A stretch of 64,000 nucleotides of DNA from DASPUH01 sp964518505 (GCA_964518505.1 CAZFGT010000002.1:75459-139458), one strand, 5' to 3'. Numbered from the stretch's first letter, positions 8,329-17,958 are shown. The notes: generated by a model from the sequence alone, not told the origin. Numbers and translations: made by a program.

Positions 8329-8946
8329 CTAGGCCTCGACGGCCTGCGACTTGTGGTCGGTGGCCCGGCGCAGGTTGTAGACGACGGCGGCGATACCCAT
8401 GATCCCCACGAGCGCCGCCGAGAGGTAGCAGAGCGGCAGGCTCCAGTCCGTGTTCTGGGAGCTGACCATGATCGAGGCGATCTGCTTGGCCGTCGGGTCG
8501 TCGATGTTGGTGAGCTGCACGCCGAGGACGTAGGGCCCGACGTACAGCGCCGTACCCAGGCCCAGAAGGAGGGTCTGCCAGCGGAACCAGCCGAGGTGCG
8601 AGTCACCCGGCGAGACGAGCTTCATCAGCAGCACCGCGAAGGCGCAGACGGCGGCCAGCCCGCCCGTCACGGGCAGGTCCTTGCCGGCCACCACGTCCGG
8701 GTAGAAGAAGATGAAGCTGCCCAGGAAGACCTGCACGAGGATGAGGTCGCGCAGGGCGACGTACACGATCCACCACAGGTCAGCGCCCAGGCGGAGGGTG
8801 AACTTGTGCAGGTTGGCGACCATGTACGGGCGCGCCACGTGCAGGGACAGGGCGAGGATCCACAGGGCGACGAGCGCCGCCGCGATGGTGCCTTCGACGA
8901 AGCTCTCGCCGGCGTCGAAGAACGCCGAGACCTGATCTGGCGTCAT
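8329..8946 (-). CDS. Five-helix membrane protein paired with ferredoxin/GltD-like enzyme
   Basis: Protein of 205 residues, about five membrane helices (near 20-43, 58-82, 94-112, 125-145, 170-195). ATG at 8946 follows AGGAGGACGGTC and overlaps the end of the oxidoreductase gene by 4 nt, indicating translational coupling. Shares LHVARPY, TLRLGADLWW and VALRD with its downstream paralogue, so the pair probably arose by duplication and may form a heterodimer. No characterised family recognised; membrane anchor or electron-transfer subunit is inferred from context only. Confidence 0.7.
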   Translation of the reverse strand: MTPDQVSAFFDAGESFVEGTIAAALVALWILALSLHVARPYMVANLHKFTLRLGADLWWIVYVALRDLILVQVFLGSFIFFYPDVVAGKDLPVTGGLAAVCAFAVLLMKLVSPGDSHLGWFRWQTLLLGLGTALYVGPYVLGVQLTNIDDPTAKQIASIMVSSQNTDWSLPLCYLSAALVGIMGIAAVVYNLRRATDHKSQAVEA

Positions 8947-10889
8947 GACCGTCCTCCTGGGGTGGCGACCTGGGGGGTCGCCTTGACTTGCCGGCCCGCG
9001 GTGACCCTGACGTCACCGCAGCGGTGGACCGCATCGCAACGGAAGCAACGGGCCGCCTCGGCCCGCGCCATCTCCGATTCGAACCCCTGCTGCGTCGCCG
9101 CGAACGAACCGGGCTCGAATATCGGCAGCGGCGCTCGCGCGCGTGGCCGGACCGCGAGGTCCAGCGGCAGGAGGTCCGGGGTGGCGGTCCGATAGCGCAC
9201 AGCGGCCATCACCGCGGCCTCGCCGTCGGCGACCCCGGCCAGGTAACCGTGGATGGAGCCAGCAGCGCGACGTCCTGCGGCGACCGCGTCGATGATCGTC
9301 TTGGGCCCCGACACGACGTCACCGCCGGCGAACACGCCGGCCCGGCCCGTGGCGAGCGTGCCCGGGTCGGTGGCGATCGCGGCGGTCGCCGTGACCTCGA
9401 TACCGGCCCCTTCCGGGAGGATCGACGGATCGGGCTCCTCGCCGATGGCCACCAGGATGGTGGTTGCCGGCACGATCTCGCCAGGGCCGGCGACCGGACC
9501 GTCGGTGAGGGTGCCGTCCGGGGCCGTGCCGGTCGGTGCCTGACGCCGCACGGCCAGGCCGGTCACGGCGGCCTCGCCGACCACCCGGTCCGGGGCGCTC
9601 TCGAACAAGAAGCGGATGCCTTCACGCTCCGCCGCCTCGACCTCCTCGTGCTGGGCCGGCATGTTTTCGCGACGCCGGCGATAGACGACGGTCACGCTCG
9701 AGGCTCCCGCACGGAGGGCGGAGCGCGCGGCGTCCATGGCCGTGCTGCCGCCGCCCACCACGACGACCGCCCCGGAGAGCGCCGGCGGCTCGCCGATGTT
9801 GGTCTCCTTCAGGAAGACGGTGGCGGGGATGACCCCCGGGAGGTCGTCGCCGGCGACGCCAAGCCGACGGCTGCGAGACGCCCCGGTCGCCAGGAAGATG
9901 GCCTTGAAGCCCTGCCCCTCCAGCTCGGCCAGGGTGAAGTCGCGACCCATGACGCTGCCCAGGCGCAGCTCCACGCCGAGGTCCACGATGCGCTGGATCT
10001 CGGCCCGCAGCGCCGCCCGCGGCAGGCGGTACTCGGGGATGCCGATGGCCATCATGCCGCCGGGCACGGGCATCGCCTCGAAGACCGTGACGCGATAGCC
10101 GAGCCGGGCGAGGTAGTACGCCGCCGACATGCCGGCCGGGCCACCGCCGACGATGGCGACCTTGGCCTCGCGCATGACCGCCGGTCTCTCGATCGCGGGC
10201 AGGTGACCATGCTCGACGGCGAAGCGCTTCAAGGTCCGGATGGCGATGGGCTCGTCGAGCACGCCACGGCGGCACGCCGACTCACACGGTGCGGTGCAGA
10301 TCCAGCCGCACACGGCGGGGAAGGGGTTGACCTCTGCGGCCACGGCGTAGGCCTCGTCGTTGCGCCCCTCCGCCAGCAGGCCGACGTAGCGCGCTGCGTC
10401 GGTGCCCGCGGGACAGGCCGCCTGGCACGGCGCGACCGGCGCTGGCGCGACCTCACGGTGCCCGAGCCAAGCCGGGCGGCGGGGGACGTCGGCGCGGGTA
10501 TGCCACTGATACCACGGCCCGAACGGCGACGGGTGGCGCGGCTTGAGGCCTTCCCGGGTGACTGCGGATAGTGGTACCCAACCCTCCGCCGGGGCGGCCT
10601 CGGCCATGGTGATGGGACCCTGCGACGGCGCCACGGGCGTGGTGCCGGCGACCGTGTCGAGATGGACGACCGACACCGGGCATTCGTTGACGCACATGGT
10701 GCAGCCGATACATTCACCGGTCTGGACGGGGTACTCCATCATCCAGCGGAGCGGCGATCCGGGCCCGCCCGAGAACTCGACGCCGGCTCGCGTGGGGCGG
10801 GTCATGTCCAGGGCCTGCACGGGGCAGACGTCCATGCAGATCCCGCAGTTGATGCACCCGCCGTTGTCGATGGTGATGCGGTAGCCCAT
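8943..10889 (-). CDS. Ferredoxin-GltD-like Fe-S/FAD NAD(P)-dependent oxidoreductase
   Basis: Protein of 648 residues. Start taken at ATG 10889 because GGAGG lies 5 nt upstream; a GTG at 10892 is adjacent. Domains: two 4Fe-4S motifs at the N-terminus (CINCGICMDVCP, CIGCTMCVNECP); a dihydropyrimidine dehydrogenase domain II-like Fe-S region (about 150-230) with CQAACPAGTDAARY and CGWICTAPCESACRRG; then a GltD-like flavoprotein with FAD motif IVGGGPAGMSAAYYLA and second dinucleotide motif VVVGGGSTAMDAARSA; last a short Cys motif CFRCDAVHRC. Such enzymes move electrons between NAD(P)H and ferredoxin or a partner. No glutamate synthase large subunit is nearby; instead two membrane proteins follow, so a quinone- or membrane-linked role is inferred. 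Tandem DosR-like boxes lie upstream. Confidence 0.85.
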   Translation of the reverse strand: MGYRITIDNGGCINCGICMDVCPVQALDMTRPTRAGVEFSGGPGSPLRWMMEYPVQTGECIGCTMCVNECPVSVVHLDTVAGTTPVAPSQGPITMAEAAPAEGWVPLSAVTREGLKPRHPSPFGPWYQWHTRADVPRRPAWLGHREVAPAPVAPCQAACPAGTDAARYVGLLAEGRNDEAYAVAAEVNPFPAVCGWICTAPCESACRRGVLDEPIAIRTLKRFAVEHGHLPAIERPAVMREAKVAIVGGGPAGMSAAYYLARLGYRVTVFEAMPVPGGMMAIGIPEYRLPRAALRAEIQRIVDLGVELRLGSVMGRDFTLAELEGQGFKAIFLATGASRSRRLGVAGDDLPGVIPATVFLKETNIGEPPALSGAVVVVGGGSTAMDAARSALRAGASSVTVVYRRRRENMPAQHEEVEAAEREGIRFLFESAPDRVVGEAAVTGLAVRRQAPTGTAPDGTLTDGPVAGPGEIVPATTILVAIGEEPDPSILPEGAGIEVTATAAIATDPGTLATGRAGVFAGGDVVSGPKTIIDAVAAGRRAAGSIHGYLAGVADGEAAVMAAVRYRTATPDLLPLDLAVRPRARAPLPIFEPGSFAATQQGFESEMARAEAARCFRCDAVHRCGDVRVTAGRQVKATPQVATPGGRS

Positions 10890-10938
10890 CACGTCCTCCG
10901 ATTCGCTGGACCTTACGAGACGATGGGCGCCGTCCGGC

Positions 10939-10973
10939 GGGCCGAAAGTCCCGAACGAAGGGCCCTCCGGCCC
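10939..10973. promoter_or_regulatory. Tandem DosR-like boxes between oxidoreductase and flavodoxin genes
   Basis: Two dyads of the form GKGMC-N4-GKCMC: GGGCC-GAAA-GTCCC at 10939-10952 and GGGCC-CTCC-GGCCC at 10960-10973 (the latter extends to 8-bp perfect arms, GAAGGGCC/GGCCCTTC). Centres are 21 bp apart. The region serves the ferredoxin/GltD operon leftward and possibly the flavodoxin gene rightward. Spacing and half-sites match the known DosR box layout (GGGAC-N4-GTCCC). Assignment to the regulator at 6976-7656 is inferred. Confidence 0.6.
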
Positions 10974-11185
10974 TTCCCGCGCGGGCCGCTCTGGGAGCAG
11001 TCGCGTGGTCGACGACGGCGAGTGGGGACCTGCGGCCCATCATCTGAGGCCGGATGACCCGCGACGCCGCGCACCCCGGAACCTAGGCTCACGCTTGGAC
11101 GACGCACCGGCTCGCCGGTCCGTCCGGAGCGCCCAACGAGCCCGACCCTGACGGGTCGACGAGCGACTCAGGAAGGAGAGGTTCC

Positions 11186-11626
11186 ATGCACGTCGTGATC
11201 GTCTGTGACTCCAAGTTCGGCAACACGGAGCAGGTCGCGCGTGCCGCGCAGACGGCCCTGGCCGCCGGCAACACCGTCGACCTTCGATCAGCCGCCGAGG
11301 GCGTCGGCGATCTGACCGGCGTGGACCTGCTGCTGGTCGGCGGCCCGACCCATGCCCACGGCGCGTCGGCTCCGCTCAAGGAGGCCCTGCGCGCCCTGCC
11401 GCGTGGGTCCCTGGCGGGGATGCGCGCCGCCACGTTCGACACCCGCTTCCGCATGTCGCGCCTGCTGACCGGATCCGCCGCGGCCGCCGCGGCCTCCCTG
11501 CTGCGCCGCGCCGGCGCCCGCACGGTGGCCCCGCCCGAGAGCTTCTTCGTGACCCGCGTCACGCCGCCCACGCTGGAAGCGGGCGAGCTCGAGCGCGTCG
11601 CCGCCTGGGCCCTGAGCGCCGCATAG
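11186..11626 (+). CDS. Flavodoxin-domain protein
   Basis: Protein of 146 residues with the FMN phosphate loop near the N-terminus (VIVCDSKFGNTEQVARA) and the second loop LLVGGPTHAHGAS, the normal flavodoxin fold order. ATG follows GGAAGGAGAGGTTCC. It is slightly shorter than long-chain flavodoxins and has a C-terminal alanine-rich helix. Cytosolic one- or two-electron carrier, likely partner of nearby NAD(P)H/ferredoxin enzymes; it faces the ferredoxin/GltD operon across a promoter region with DosR-like boxes. Confidence 0.85.
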   Translation: MHVVIVCDSKFGNTEQVARAAQTALAAGNTVDLRSAAEGVGDLTGVDLLLVGGPTHAHGASAPLKEALRALPRGSLAGMRAATFDTRFRMSRLLTGSAAAAAASLLRRAGARTVAPPESFFVTRVTPPTLEAGELERVAAWALSAA

Positions 11627-11919
11627 GGAAGGGCCCGGAGGGGCCGGCACCGGCGACCGACCAGGTGACGGCGACCCTGGTGGGGGTCATCCGCCGTGGA
11701 CCCGGGAGAGATGCGCGGTGTCGCCCTACGGACCTCGCGCCCGGGAACCTCCCGGAGCCGTTGCCCCGGACAAGATCGATGGTCGGTGCTGTACGCCCCT
11801 TCGGGCTCGAGCCGACGCTAGGCGCGGCGCGCCGACCGGACTACGGTCCTCGGTCACCATCCCGCGGGCCACACGGCACCCCTATGAGGCGGTGTCGCCA
11901 GGGGCCCGCCACGGCGGCG

Positions 11920-13041
11920 TCAGCCGCCGGCCAGGACCTGCCGCACCTCGTGGGCCATCTGGAGGTCCTCGCGCGCTTCGATGACGAACACCCGGACGGG
12001 TGCGCCGGGGACGCCGATCTCGCGGTCCGGCGATCCCGCAGCCGGCGCCCGAAGGTCGGCCGCGGGGTCGTGGCTGACCCCCAGGAAGGCCAGACCCTTG
12101 CAGGTCGCTGCGCGGATGGCCGGGGCGTGCTCGCCGACCCCACCGGTGAAGACCAGGACATCCAGCCCGCCCATGGCCGCGGTCATGGCGGCGACCGCCG
12201 CCCGCAGCCGGTGGAGGTAGACGGCCAGCGCCGTGCTCGCGACCTCGTCGCCGGCGGCGGCCCGGTCGATCACGGCCGCCATGTCGGCGGTCCCGCTGAG
12301 GCCAAGCAGTCCGGCCCGGTTCTCGAGCGTCGCCGCCATCTCCTGGGCCGGCATGCCCACGTGCTCCTGGAGCCACATGAGGAGTCCAGGGTCGACGCTG
12401 CCGGAACGGGTCGCCATGACCAGCCCCTCGAGCGGCGTGAAGCCCATGGTCGTGTCCACCGACACGCCCCCCGCGACCGCGGCCAGCGAGGCGCCCGCCC
12501 CCAGGTGGCAGATGACGGCGCGGAAGGCGGTCGGCGGTCGTTCGAGCAACTCCCCCACCCGCCGCGTGGCATAGGCATGCGAGAGGCCGTGGAAGCCATA
12601 GCGGCGCAGGTCCCAGCGTTCCCGCCACTCGCGCGGCAGGGCGTACGTCGTGGCCGCCGGGGGCATGGCCGCATGGAACGCGGTGTCGAAGGAGGCGACC
12701 GCGGGCACGTCGGGGTAGATCGCCTTGACCGCCTCGAGGGCATCGATCGACTTGGGCTGGTGGAGCGGCGCCAGGTCGACCAGCAGGCGGAGGTCCCGCT
12801 CGACCGCGGCATCCAGCCGCACGGGCCCCAGGTAACGGCGGCCGCCATGCACGATGCGGTGGCCGATGGCGTCGGGCGGCTCGGCATCCGCCAGGGCCCG
12901 GGCGAGCGCGGGCCGGTCGACGGTGCCGCGCGTCATCTGCAGGTCGTGGCTGGCCACCAGCTGGTCGTGCGCGTCCAGGCGGCGCAGCTTCAGGCTGCTC
13001 GAGCCGGCATTGACGATGAGGATCTGCCGCGGCGCGCTCAT
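11920..13041 (-). CDS. ackA: Acetate kinase
   Basis: Protein of 373 residues; ATG at 13041 chosen since MSAPRQILIVNAGSSSLK starts with the family's first motif. Further motifs: GHRIVHGG, RYGFHGLSHAYA, CHLGAGASLAA, DTTMGFTPLEGLVMATR and VFTGGVGEHA, all typical of the acetate/propionate kinase family. It converts acetyl phosphate plus ADP to acetate plus ATP. It overlaps the phosphoketolase stop region by 4 nt, so acetyl phosphate made by that enzyme is used here for substrate-level phosphorylation. A little shorter than the usual about 400 residues. The stretch from 11627 to 11919 downstream holds no gene I can support. Confidence 0.95.
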   Translation of the reverse strand: MSAPRQILIVNAGSSSLKLRRLDAHDQLVASHDLQMTRGTVDRPALARALADAEPPDAIGHRIVHGGRRYLGPVRLDAAVERDLRLLVDLAPLHQPKSIDALEAVKAIYPDVPAVASFDTAFHAAMPPAATTYALPREWRERWDLRRYGFHGLSHAYATRRVGELLERPPTAFRAVICHLGAGASLAAVAGGVSVDTTMGFTPLEGLVMATRSGSVDPGLLMWLQEHVGMPAQEMAATLENRAGLLGLSGTADMAAVIDRAAAGDEVASTALAVYLHRLRAAVAAMTAAMGGLDVLVFTGGVGEHAPAIRAATCKGLAFLGVSHDPAADLRAPAAGSPDREIGVPGAPVRVFVIEAREDLQMAHEVRQVLAGG

Positions 13042-15422
13042 CCGCCGGCGGTGCTGCCCCACGTCCAGCCGCGGATATCTGGCGGGTCGTCGCCCACGCG
13101 ACGAGTGTAGGCCCGGCACTCGACACGCCGGTCGACCATCAGCTGGCGGAGGTGGCCGGTCCGCGCGGCGAGGCCCGGCACCCGGTCGATGACGTCCATC
13201 ACGAGGTGGAAGCGGTCCAGGTCGTTGAGCATCACCATGTCGAAGGGCGTGGTGGTGGTCCCTTCTTCCTTGTAGCCGCGCACGTGGATGTTGGCGTGGT
13301 TCGTGCGCCGGTAGGTGAGGCGGTGGATCAGCCAGGGATAGCCGTGGTAGGCGAAGACGACCGGTCGATCGGCCGTGAAGAGCGCATCGAACTCCGTGTC
13401 CGAGAGACCGTGGGGGTGCTCGCTGGCGGGCTGCAGGCGCATCAGGTCGACCACGTTCACGACGCGCACCTTCACGTCCGGGACGTACTGGCGCAGCAGA
13501 TCCACCGCGGCCAGCGTCTCGAGCGTCGGCGTGTCGCCGCAGCAGGCCATCACCACGTCCGGCTCGCCACCCTGGTCGTTGCTGGCCCAGTCCCACAGGC
13601 CGATGCCGCGCGTGCAGTGGAGGATGGCCTGGTCCATCGTCAGCCAGTCCGGTGCGGGCTGCTTGCCGGCCACGATCAGGTTCACGTACTGGCGGCTGCG
13701 CAGACAGTGGTCGGCCACGGAGAGCAGGCAGTTCGTGTCGGGCGGCAGGTAGACCCGCACGACCTCGGCCTTCTTGTTGACGACGTGGTCGATGAAGCCC
13801 GGGTCCTGGTGCGAGAAGCCGTTGTGATCCTGCCGCCACACGAGCGAGGAGAGCAGGTAGTTGAGCGAGGCGATGGGCCGGCGCCAGGGGATGCCGTTGG
13901 TCACCTTCAGCCACTTGGCATGCTGGTTGAACATGGAGTCGATGATGTGGATGAAGGCCTCGTAGCAATCGAACAGGCCGTGCCGGCCGGTCAGCAGGTA
14001 GCCCTCCAGCCAGCCCTCGCACTGGTGCTCCGAGAGGACCTCCATGACGCGGCCCTGCGGCGCCTGGTGCTCGTCGGTCGGCAGGAGGCTTCCCTCGAAC
14101 TGGCGGTCGGTCGTCTCGAACACGGCATCCAGCCGGTTGGAGGCCGTCTCGTCCGGCCCGAAGAGGCGGAAGGTCGACGGATTGGCCTTGATCACATCGC
14201 GGATGAAGGCGCCCAGGACCCTGGTCGCCTCGCTCGTGGTCGCGCCGGGCGAGACGGCCGGCACGGCATAGTCGCGGAAGTCGGGTAGGGCCAGGTCACG
14301 CAGCAGCAGGCCGCCGTTGGCGTGCGGGTTGGCGCTCATGCGGCGATAGCTCTTGGGCGGCAGGTCGGCCAGCTCAGGCACGAGGCTGCCGTGCTCGTCG
14401 AACAGCTCGTCCGGGCGGTAGCTCAGCATCCAGGTCTCGAGGAGGCGCAGGTGCTCCGGGTTGGTGCGCACTTCGCCGAGCGGCACCTGGTGGGCCCGCC
14501 ATGTGCCCTCGACGGGAAGGCCGTCGACGACGGCCGGGCCGGTCCAGCCCTTGGGACTGCGCAGCACGATCATCGGCCAGCGCGGCCGGTCCGTGGCGCC
14601 CTGCTCCCGCGCCGCCCGCTGGATCCGCTGGATCGTGGCGATGACCTGGTCCATGACGCGCGCCATGTCCTGATGCGCCTGCGCCGGTTCCTCCGCGGTC
14701 ACGAAGACCGGGTCGTAGCCGTAGCCCTCCAGCAGGGCCCGCAGCTCGCCCTCGGGGATGCGCGCCAGGACGGTCGGGTTGGCGATCTTGTAGCCGTTGA
14801 GGTGGAGGATCGGCAGGACAGCCCCGTCGCGGACCGGCGACAGGAACTTGTTGGAGTGCCAGCTGGTGGCCAGGGGTCCCGTCTCGGCCTCACCGTCGCC
14901 GATGACACAGCAGACCACCAGGTCGGGGTTGTCGAAGGCCGCCCCGTAAGCGTGCGACAGCGCATAGCCCAGCTCACCGCCCTCGTGGATGGAGCCGGGC
15001 GTCTCGGGCGCGACGTGGCTGGGGATGCCGCCGGGGAAGGAGAACTGGCGGAACAGCTTGCGCATGCCCTCGCCGTCGGGGGTGATGTCGGGGTAGACCT
15101 CGCTGTAGGTGCCCTCGAGATAGGCGTTGGCGACGAGGCCGGGCCCGCCGTGACCCGGGCCGGTGATGTAGATGGCGTCCAGGTCCCAGTTGCGGATGAC
15201 GCGGTTCATGTGGACGTAGATGAAGTTGAGGCCCGGCGTCGTGCCCCAGTGCCCCAGCAGGCGCGGCTTGATGTGCTCGGGCTGCAGCCGCTCGTGCAGC
15301 AGCGGGTTGGCCAGCAGGTAGATCTGACCGACCGAGAGGTAGTTGGCGGCCCGCCAGTACGCGTCGAGGCGGGCTGCCTCGTCGGGCGCCAGGGTCGTGT
15401 CAGGCGTGGATCGCACGGTCAC
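13038..15422 (-). CDS. xfp: Phosphoketolase (xylulose-5-P/fructose-6-P)
   Basis: Protein of 794 residues, normal length. The thiamine-diphosphate enzyme motifs are present: EGGELGYALSHAYGAAFDNPD-region, the metal/ThDP site GDGEAETGPLATSWH, and HLNGYKIANPT; the C-terminal part holds LSEHQCEGWLEGYLLTG and RQDHNGFSHQDPG. It cleaves xylulose 5-phosphate (and often fructose 6-phosphate) to acetyl phosphate and glyceraldehyde 3-phosphate or erythrose 4-phosphate. GTG start at 15422 overlaps the end of the P-type ATPase gene by 23 nt, and the end overlaps ackA by 4 nt, giving one transcription unit. The whole unit probably depends on the promoter upstream of the Usp gene at 18368. Confidence 0.95.
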   Translation of the reverse strand: MTVRSTPDTTLAPDEAARLDAYWRAANYLSVGQIYLLANPLLHERLQPEHIKPRLLGHWGTTPGLNFIYVHMNRVIRNWDLDAIYITGPGHGGPGLVANAYLEGTYSEVYPDITPDGEGMRKLFRQFSFPGGIPSHVAPETPGSIHEGGELGYALSHAYGAAFDNPDLVVCCVIGDGEAETGPLATSWHSNKFLSPVRDGAVLPILHLNGYKIANPTVLARIPEGELRALLEGYGYDPVFVTAEEPAQAHQDMARVMDQVIATIQRIQRAAREQGATDRPRWPMIVLRSPKGWTGPAVVDGLPVEGTWRAHQVPLGEVRTNPEHLRLLETWMLSYRPDELFDEHGSLVPELADLPPKSYRRMSANPHANGGLLLRDLALPDFRDYAVPAVSPGATTSEATRVLGAFIRDVIKANPSTFRLFGPDETASNRLDAVFETTDRQFEGSLLPTDEHQAPQGRVMEVLSEHQCEGWLEGYLLTGRHGLFDCYEAFIHIIDSMFNQHAKWLKVTNGIPWRRPIASLNYLLSSLVWRQDHNGFSHQDPGFIDHVVNKKAEVVRVYLPPDTNCLLSVADHCLRSRQYVNLIVAGKQPAPDWLTMDQAILHCTRGIGLWDWASNDQGGEPDVVMACCGDTPTLETLAAVDLLRQYVPDVKVRVVNVVDLMRLQPASEHPHGLSDTEFDALFTADRPVVFAYHGYPWLIHRLTYRRTNHANIHVRGYKEEGTTTTPFDMVMLNDLDRFHLVMDVIDRVPGLAARTGHLRQLMVDRRVECRAYTRRVGDDPPDIRGWTWGSTAGG

Positions 15423-17952
15423 CGACGAGGGTAGCGCGCCTGAGGAGGAACCACTTGGCCACCTCCACCATCGCCAGGTAGCTGACCACGAGGACCGGCA
15501 GCGCGAGCCAGAAGACCGGCGGCAGCGCGGTGAAGCCCAGGAACCCGCCGAGCGGGCTGAGCGGCAGCGCCACGGCCACGGCCACGGCGACGACGGCCGC
15601 GGCCACCAGCCAGCGACTGGGGCGACTCCGCCAGAAGGGCACCCGGCCGGTCCGGATGACGAAGATGACGAGGACCTGGGTCGCCAGCGACTCGATGAAC
15701 CAGCCGGTGTGGAAGGCCGCCTCCGAGCTGCCCAGCCCGGCCAGCAGGAGGCCGAACGTCAGGTAGTCGAAGACCGAGGAGATGGGCCCGAAGACGACCA
15801 TGAAGCGCTCGATGCCGCCGATGTCCCAGCGGGCCGGCTCCTGCTCGGTCTCGGGGTCGATGGTGTCGGCCGGGATGGCCGTCTGGGAGGCGTCGTAGAT
15901 CAGGTTGTTGAGCAGGATCTGGCTCGGCAGCATGGGCAGGAAGGGCAGGATCAGGGCCGCCCCGGCCATGCTCAGCATGTTGCCGAAGTTGGAGCTGGTG
16001 CCCATGCGGATGTACTTGAGCGTGTTGCCGAACGTGCGGCGGCCCTCGCGGACACCCTGGGCGATGGCCGAGAGGCTGGCCTGCAGGAGGATCACGTCGG
16101 CCGCCGCGCGGGCCACGTCGGTGGCGTTGTCGACGCTGATGCCGACGTCGGCGACGTGCAGCGGCGGCGCATCGTTGATGCCGTCGCCCAGGTAACCCAC
16201 GACCGCCCCGCGCTCCTGGAGCGCCTGGATGACGCGCAGCTTCTGGTCGGGGTCCACCCGGGCGAAGATCGTGGCGCCCTGCGCCTGGGCCACGAAGGCG
16301 GTCGGGCTGAGCGCCTGGATCTGGTCCCCCGTGAGGACGGCGCGCACGGGCAGGCCGACGGCCTCGGCCACGGCGCGGGCGACCAGCTCGTTGTCACCGG
16401 TGACGATCCGCAGGTCGACGTGCAGCGCCTGCAGCTCCGCGAGCGTCGCCGCGATGTCAGCCTTGGGCGGGTCGCTGAACAGGAGCAGGCCCTCGAACAC
16501 GAGGTCGCGCTCATCGGCGGCGGTCAGGTCCGGGCCCACGGCGTCGGATCGCGTCGCGACGGCGATGGCCCGCTGGCCCAAGGCGGCCGCCGCGGCGATC
16601 TGGCCCTCCAGGGTCGCCCGTCGTGGCGCATCGAGCGGCTGCGGCGCCGCCGGGCCGCGCACCTGCGTCGAACGGGCCAGGACCGCCTCCGGCGCGCCCT
16701 TGCAGATCAGCACGGGCGTGCCGTCGGGGCGCGTCAGGACGACGCTGAGGCAGCGGCGCTGGAAGTCGAAGGGCAACTCGGCGACCTTCTTGTACGCGGC
16801 CGCGTCAGCCGGGCCCGGCGCCGCGGCCAGGATGGCGGCGTCGAGCGGATTGGTGAAGCCCGTCTCGAAGTGGCTGTTGAGCCAGGCCGCCGAGACCGCG
16901 CCCGGGGCCGGCTGGCCATCCCCCCCGATCGAACGCACGAGCGTCAGGTGGCCCTCGGTCAGGGTGCCGGTCTTGTCGGTGCAGAGCACGGTCATGCTGC
17001 CCAGGTTCTGGATGGCCGGCAGGCGCCGCACGAGCACCCCATGGGAGGCCAGGGCCCGTGCGCCACGGCTCAGGTTGACCGTCACGATGGCCGGCAGCAG
17101 CTCGGGTGTCAGGCCCACGGCGAGGGCGAGGGCGAAGAGGAACGACTCCAGGAGCGGCTTCTGCAGGGCGACGTCGGCGGCGAACACACCCATCACGAGC
17201 AGCAGGATGATCCGCGCGATCAGCAGCCCGAAGCGACGTACACCGCGCTCGAAGTCGTTGCGCGGCGGCCGTTCCTGCAGGCGCCGGGCGATGAGGCCGT
17301 ACTCGGTGCGCGGCCCGGTGGCCACGACCACCGCCCGGCCGGTGCCGCTGATGACGCTCGTGCCAAAGAAGACGAGGTGTTCCCGACCGGCCGCTGGCGG
17401 CGCTGATCCGTCCGCCTCCACGGTGGGCGCAGGAGACCCATCCGCACCCTCGACCGCCTTGGCCACGGGGGCCGACTCGCCGGTCATGGCCGACTCGTCC
17501 ACGTACAGGTGGTTCGTCTCCAGCAGGCGCGCGTCCGCCGGCACGATGTCGCCGGCCGCCAGCAGCACGACGTCGCCCACGACGAGGTCGGCGACGGGGA
17601 CGTCGGTGACCGCCCCGTCGCGAACGGCCGTGGCCTGCAGCGCGAGGCGGGCCCGCAGGGCCTGGACGGCGGTCGCCGAGCGGGCCTCCTGGATGAAGCC
17701 CAGGCCCGCCGACACCACGACGATGGTCAGGATGATCCCCGCGTCGACCCGGTCGCCCACCACGACGCTGATGGCGCTGGCGGCCAGGAGGAGCAGGACC
17801 AGCGGGCTGGCGAACTGGCCCAGGAGGATGCGGGCGACCGTCCGCTGGCCGCGCTCGGGGAACGCGTTGGGGCCGTCAAGGCGGAGCCGCTCGGCCGCGG
17901 CCGCGGCGGTCAGGCCGGGGTTCGCGGTGGGAACGAGTTCAGCCGCCTGGAT
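15400..17952 (-). CDS. P-type cation ATPase (Mg2+-transporting, MgtA-like)
   Basis: Integral membrane P-type ATPase with catalytic LCTDKTGTLTEGHL, hinge LGDGINDAPPLHVADVG and the MgtA-like type III B layout: four helices before and six after the catalytic core. About 850 residues if the conserved N-terminal actuator-proximal part is included (GLTAAAAERLRLDGPNAF and QFASPLVLLLL). That conserved part lies upstream of the first canonical in-frame start (GTG 17763). Further up, ATG 17973 is in frame but followed by TGA at codon 5 (17959-17961), then GAGGAGG. I place the left boundary of the readable frame at ATC 17952. This may be a point mutation, sequence error, or a mini-ORF with reinitiation. 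Mg2+ as substrate is inferred from family resemblance. Confidence 0.8.
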   Translation of the reverse strand: MQAAELVPTANPGLTAAAAAERLRLDGPNAFPERGQRTVARILLGQFASPLVLLLLAASAISVVVGDRVDAGIILTIVVVSAGLGFIQEARSATAVQALRARLALQATAVRDGAVTDVPVADLVVGDVVLLAAGDIVPADARLLETNHLYVDESAMTGESAPVAKAVEGADGSPAPTVEADGSAPPAAGREHLVFFGTSVISGTGRAVVVATGPRTEYGLIARRLQERPPRNDFERGVRRFGLLIARIILLLVMGVFAADVALQKPLLESFLFALALAVGLTPELLPAIVTVNLSRGARALASHGVLVRRLPAIQNLGSMTVLCTDKTGTLTEGHLTLVRSIGGDGQPAPGAVSAAWLNSHFETGFTNPLDAAILAAAPGPADAAAYKKVAELPFDFQRRCLSVVLTRPDGTPVLICKGAPEAVLARSTQVRGPAAPQPLDAPRRATLEGQIAAAAALGQRAIAVATRSDAVGPDLTAADERDLVFEGLLLFSDPPKADIAATLAELQALHVDLRIVTGDNELVARAVAEAVGLPVRAVLTGDQIQALSPTAFVAQAQGATIFARVDPDQKLRVIQALQERGAVVGYLGDGINDAPPLHVADVGISVDNATDVARAAADVILLQASLSAIAQGVREGRRTFGNTLKYIRMGTSSNFGNMLSMAGAALILPFLPMLPSQILLNNLIYDASQTAIPADTIDPETEQEPARWDIGGIERFMVVFGPISSVFDYLTFGLLLAGLGSSEAAFHTGWFIESLATQVLVIFVIRTGRVPFWRSRPSRWLVAAAVVAVAVAVALPLSPLGGFLGFTALPPVFWLALPVLVVSYLAMVEVAKWFLLRRATLVGDRAIHA

Positions 17953-17958
17953 GCCTCC

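Noticed and set aside
11627..11919. Possible promoter or small gene between flavodoxin and ackA ends
   Set aside because: Convergent stops on both sides; no ribosome-binding site, repeat or family resemblance found.
11665..13110. Long plus-strand open frame opposite acetate kinase
   Set aside because: Low-complexity Arg/Gly/Ala composition and exact antisense position to a clear ackA gene.
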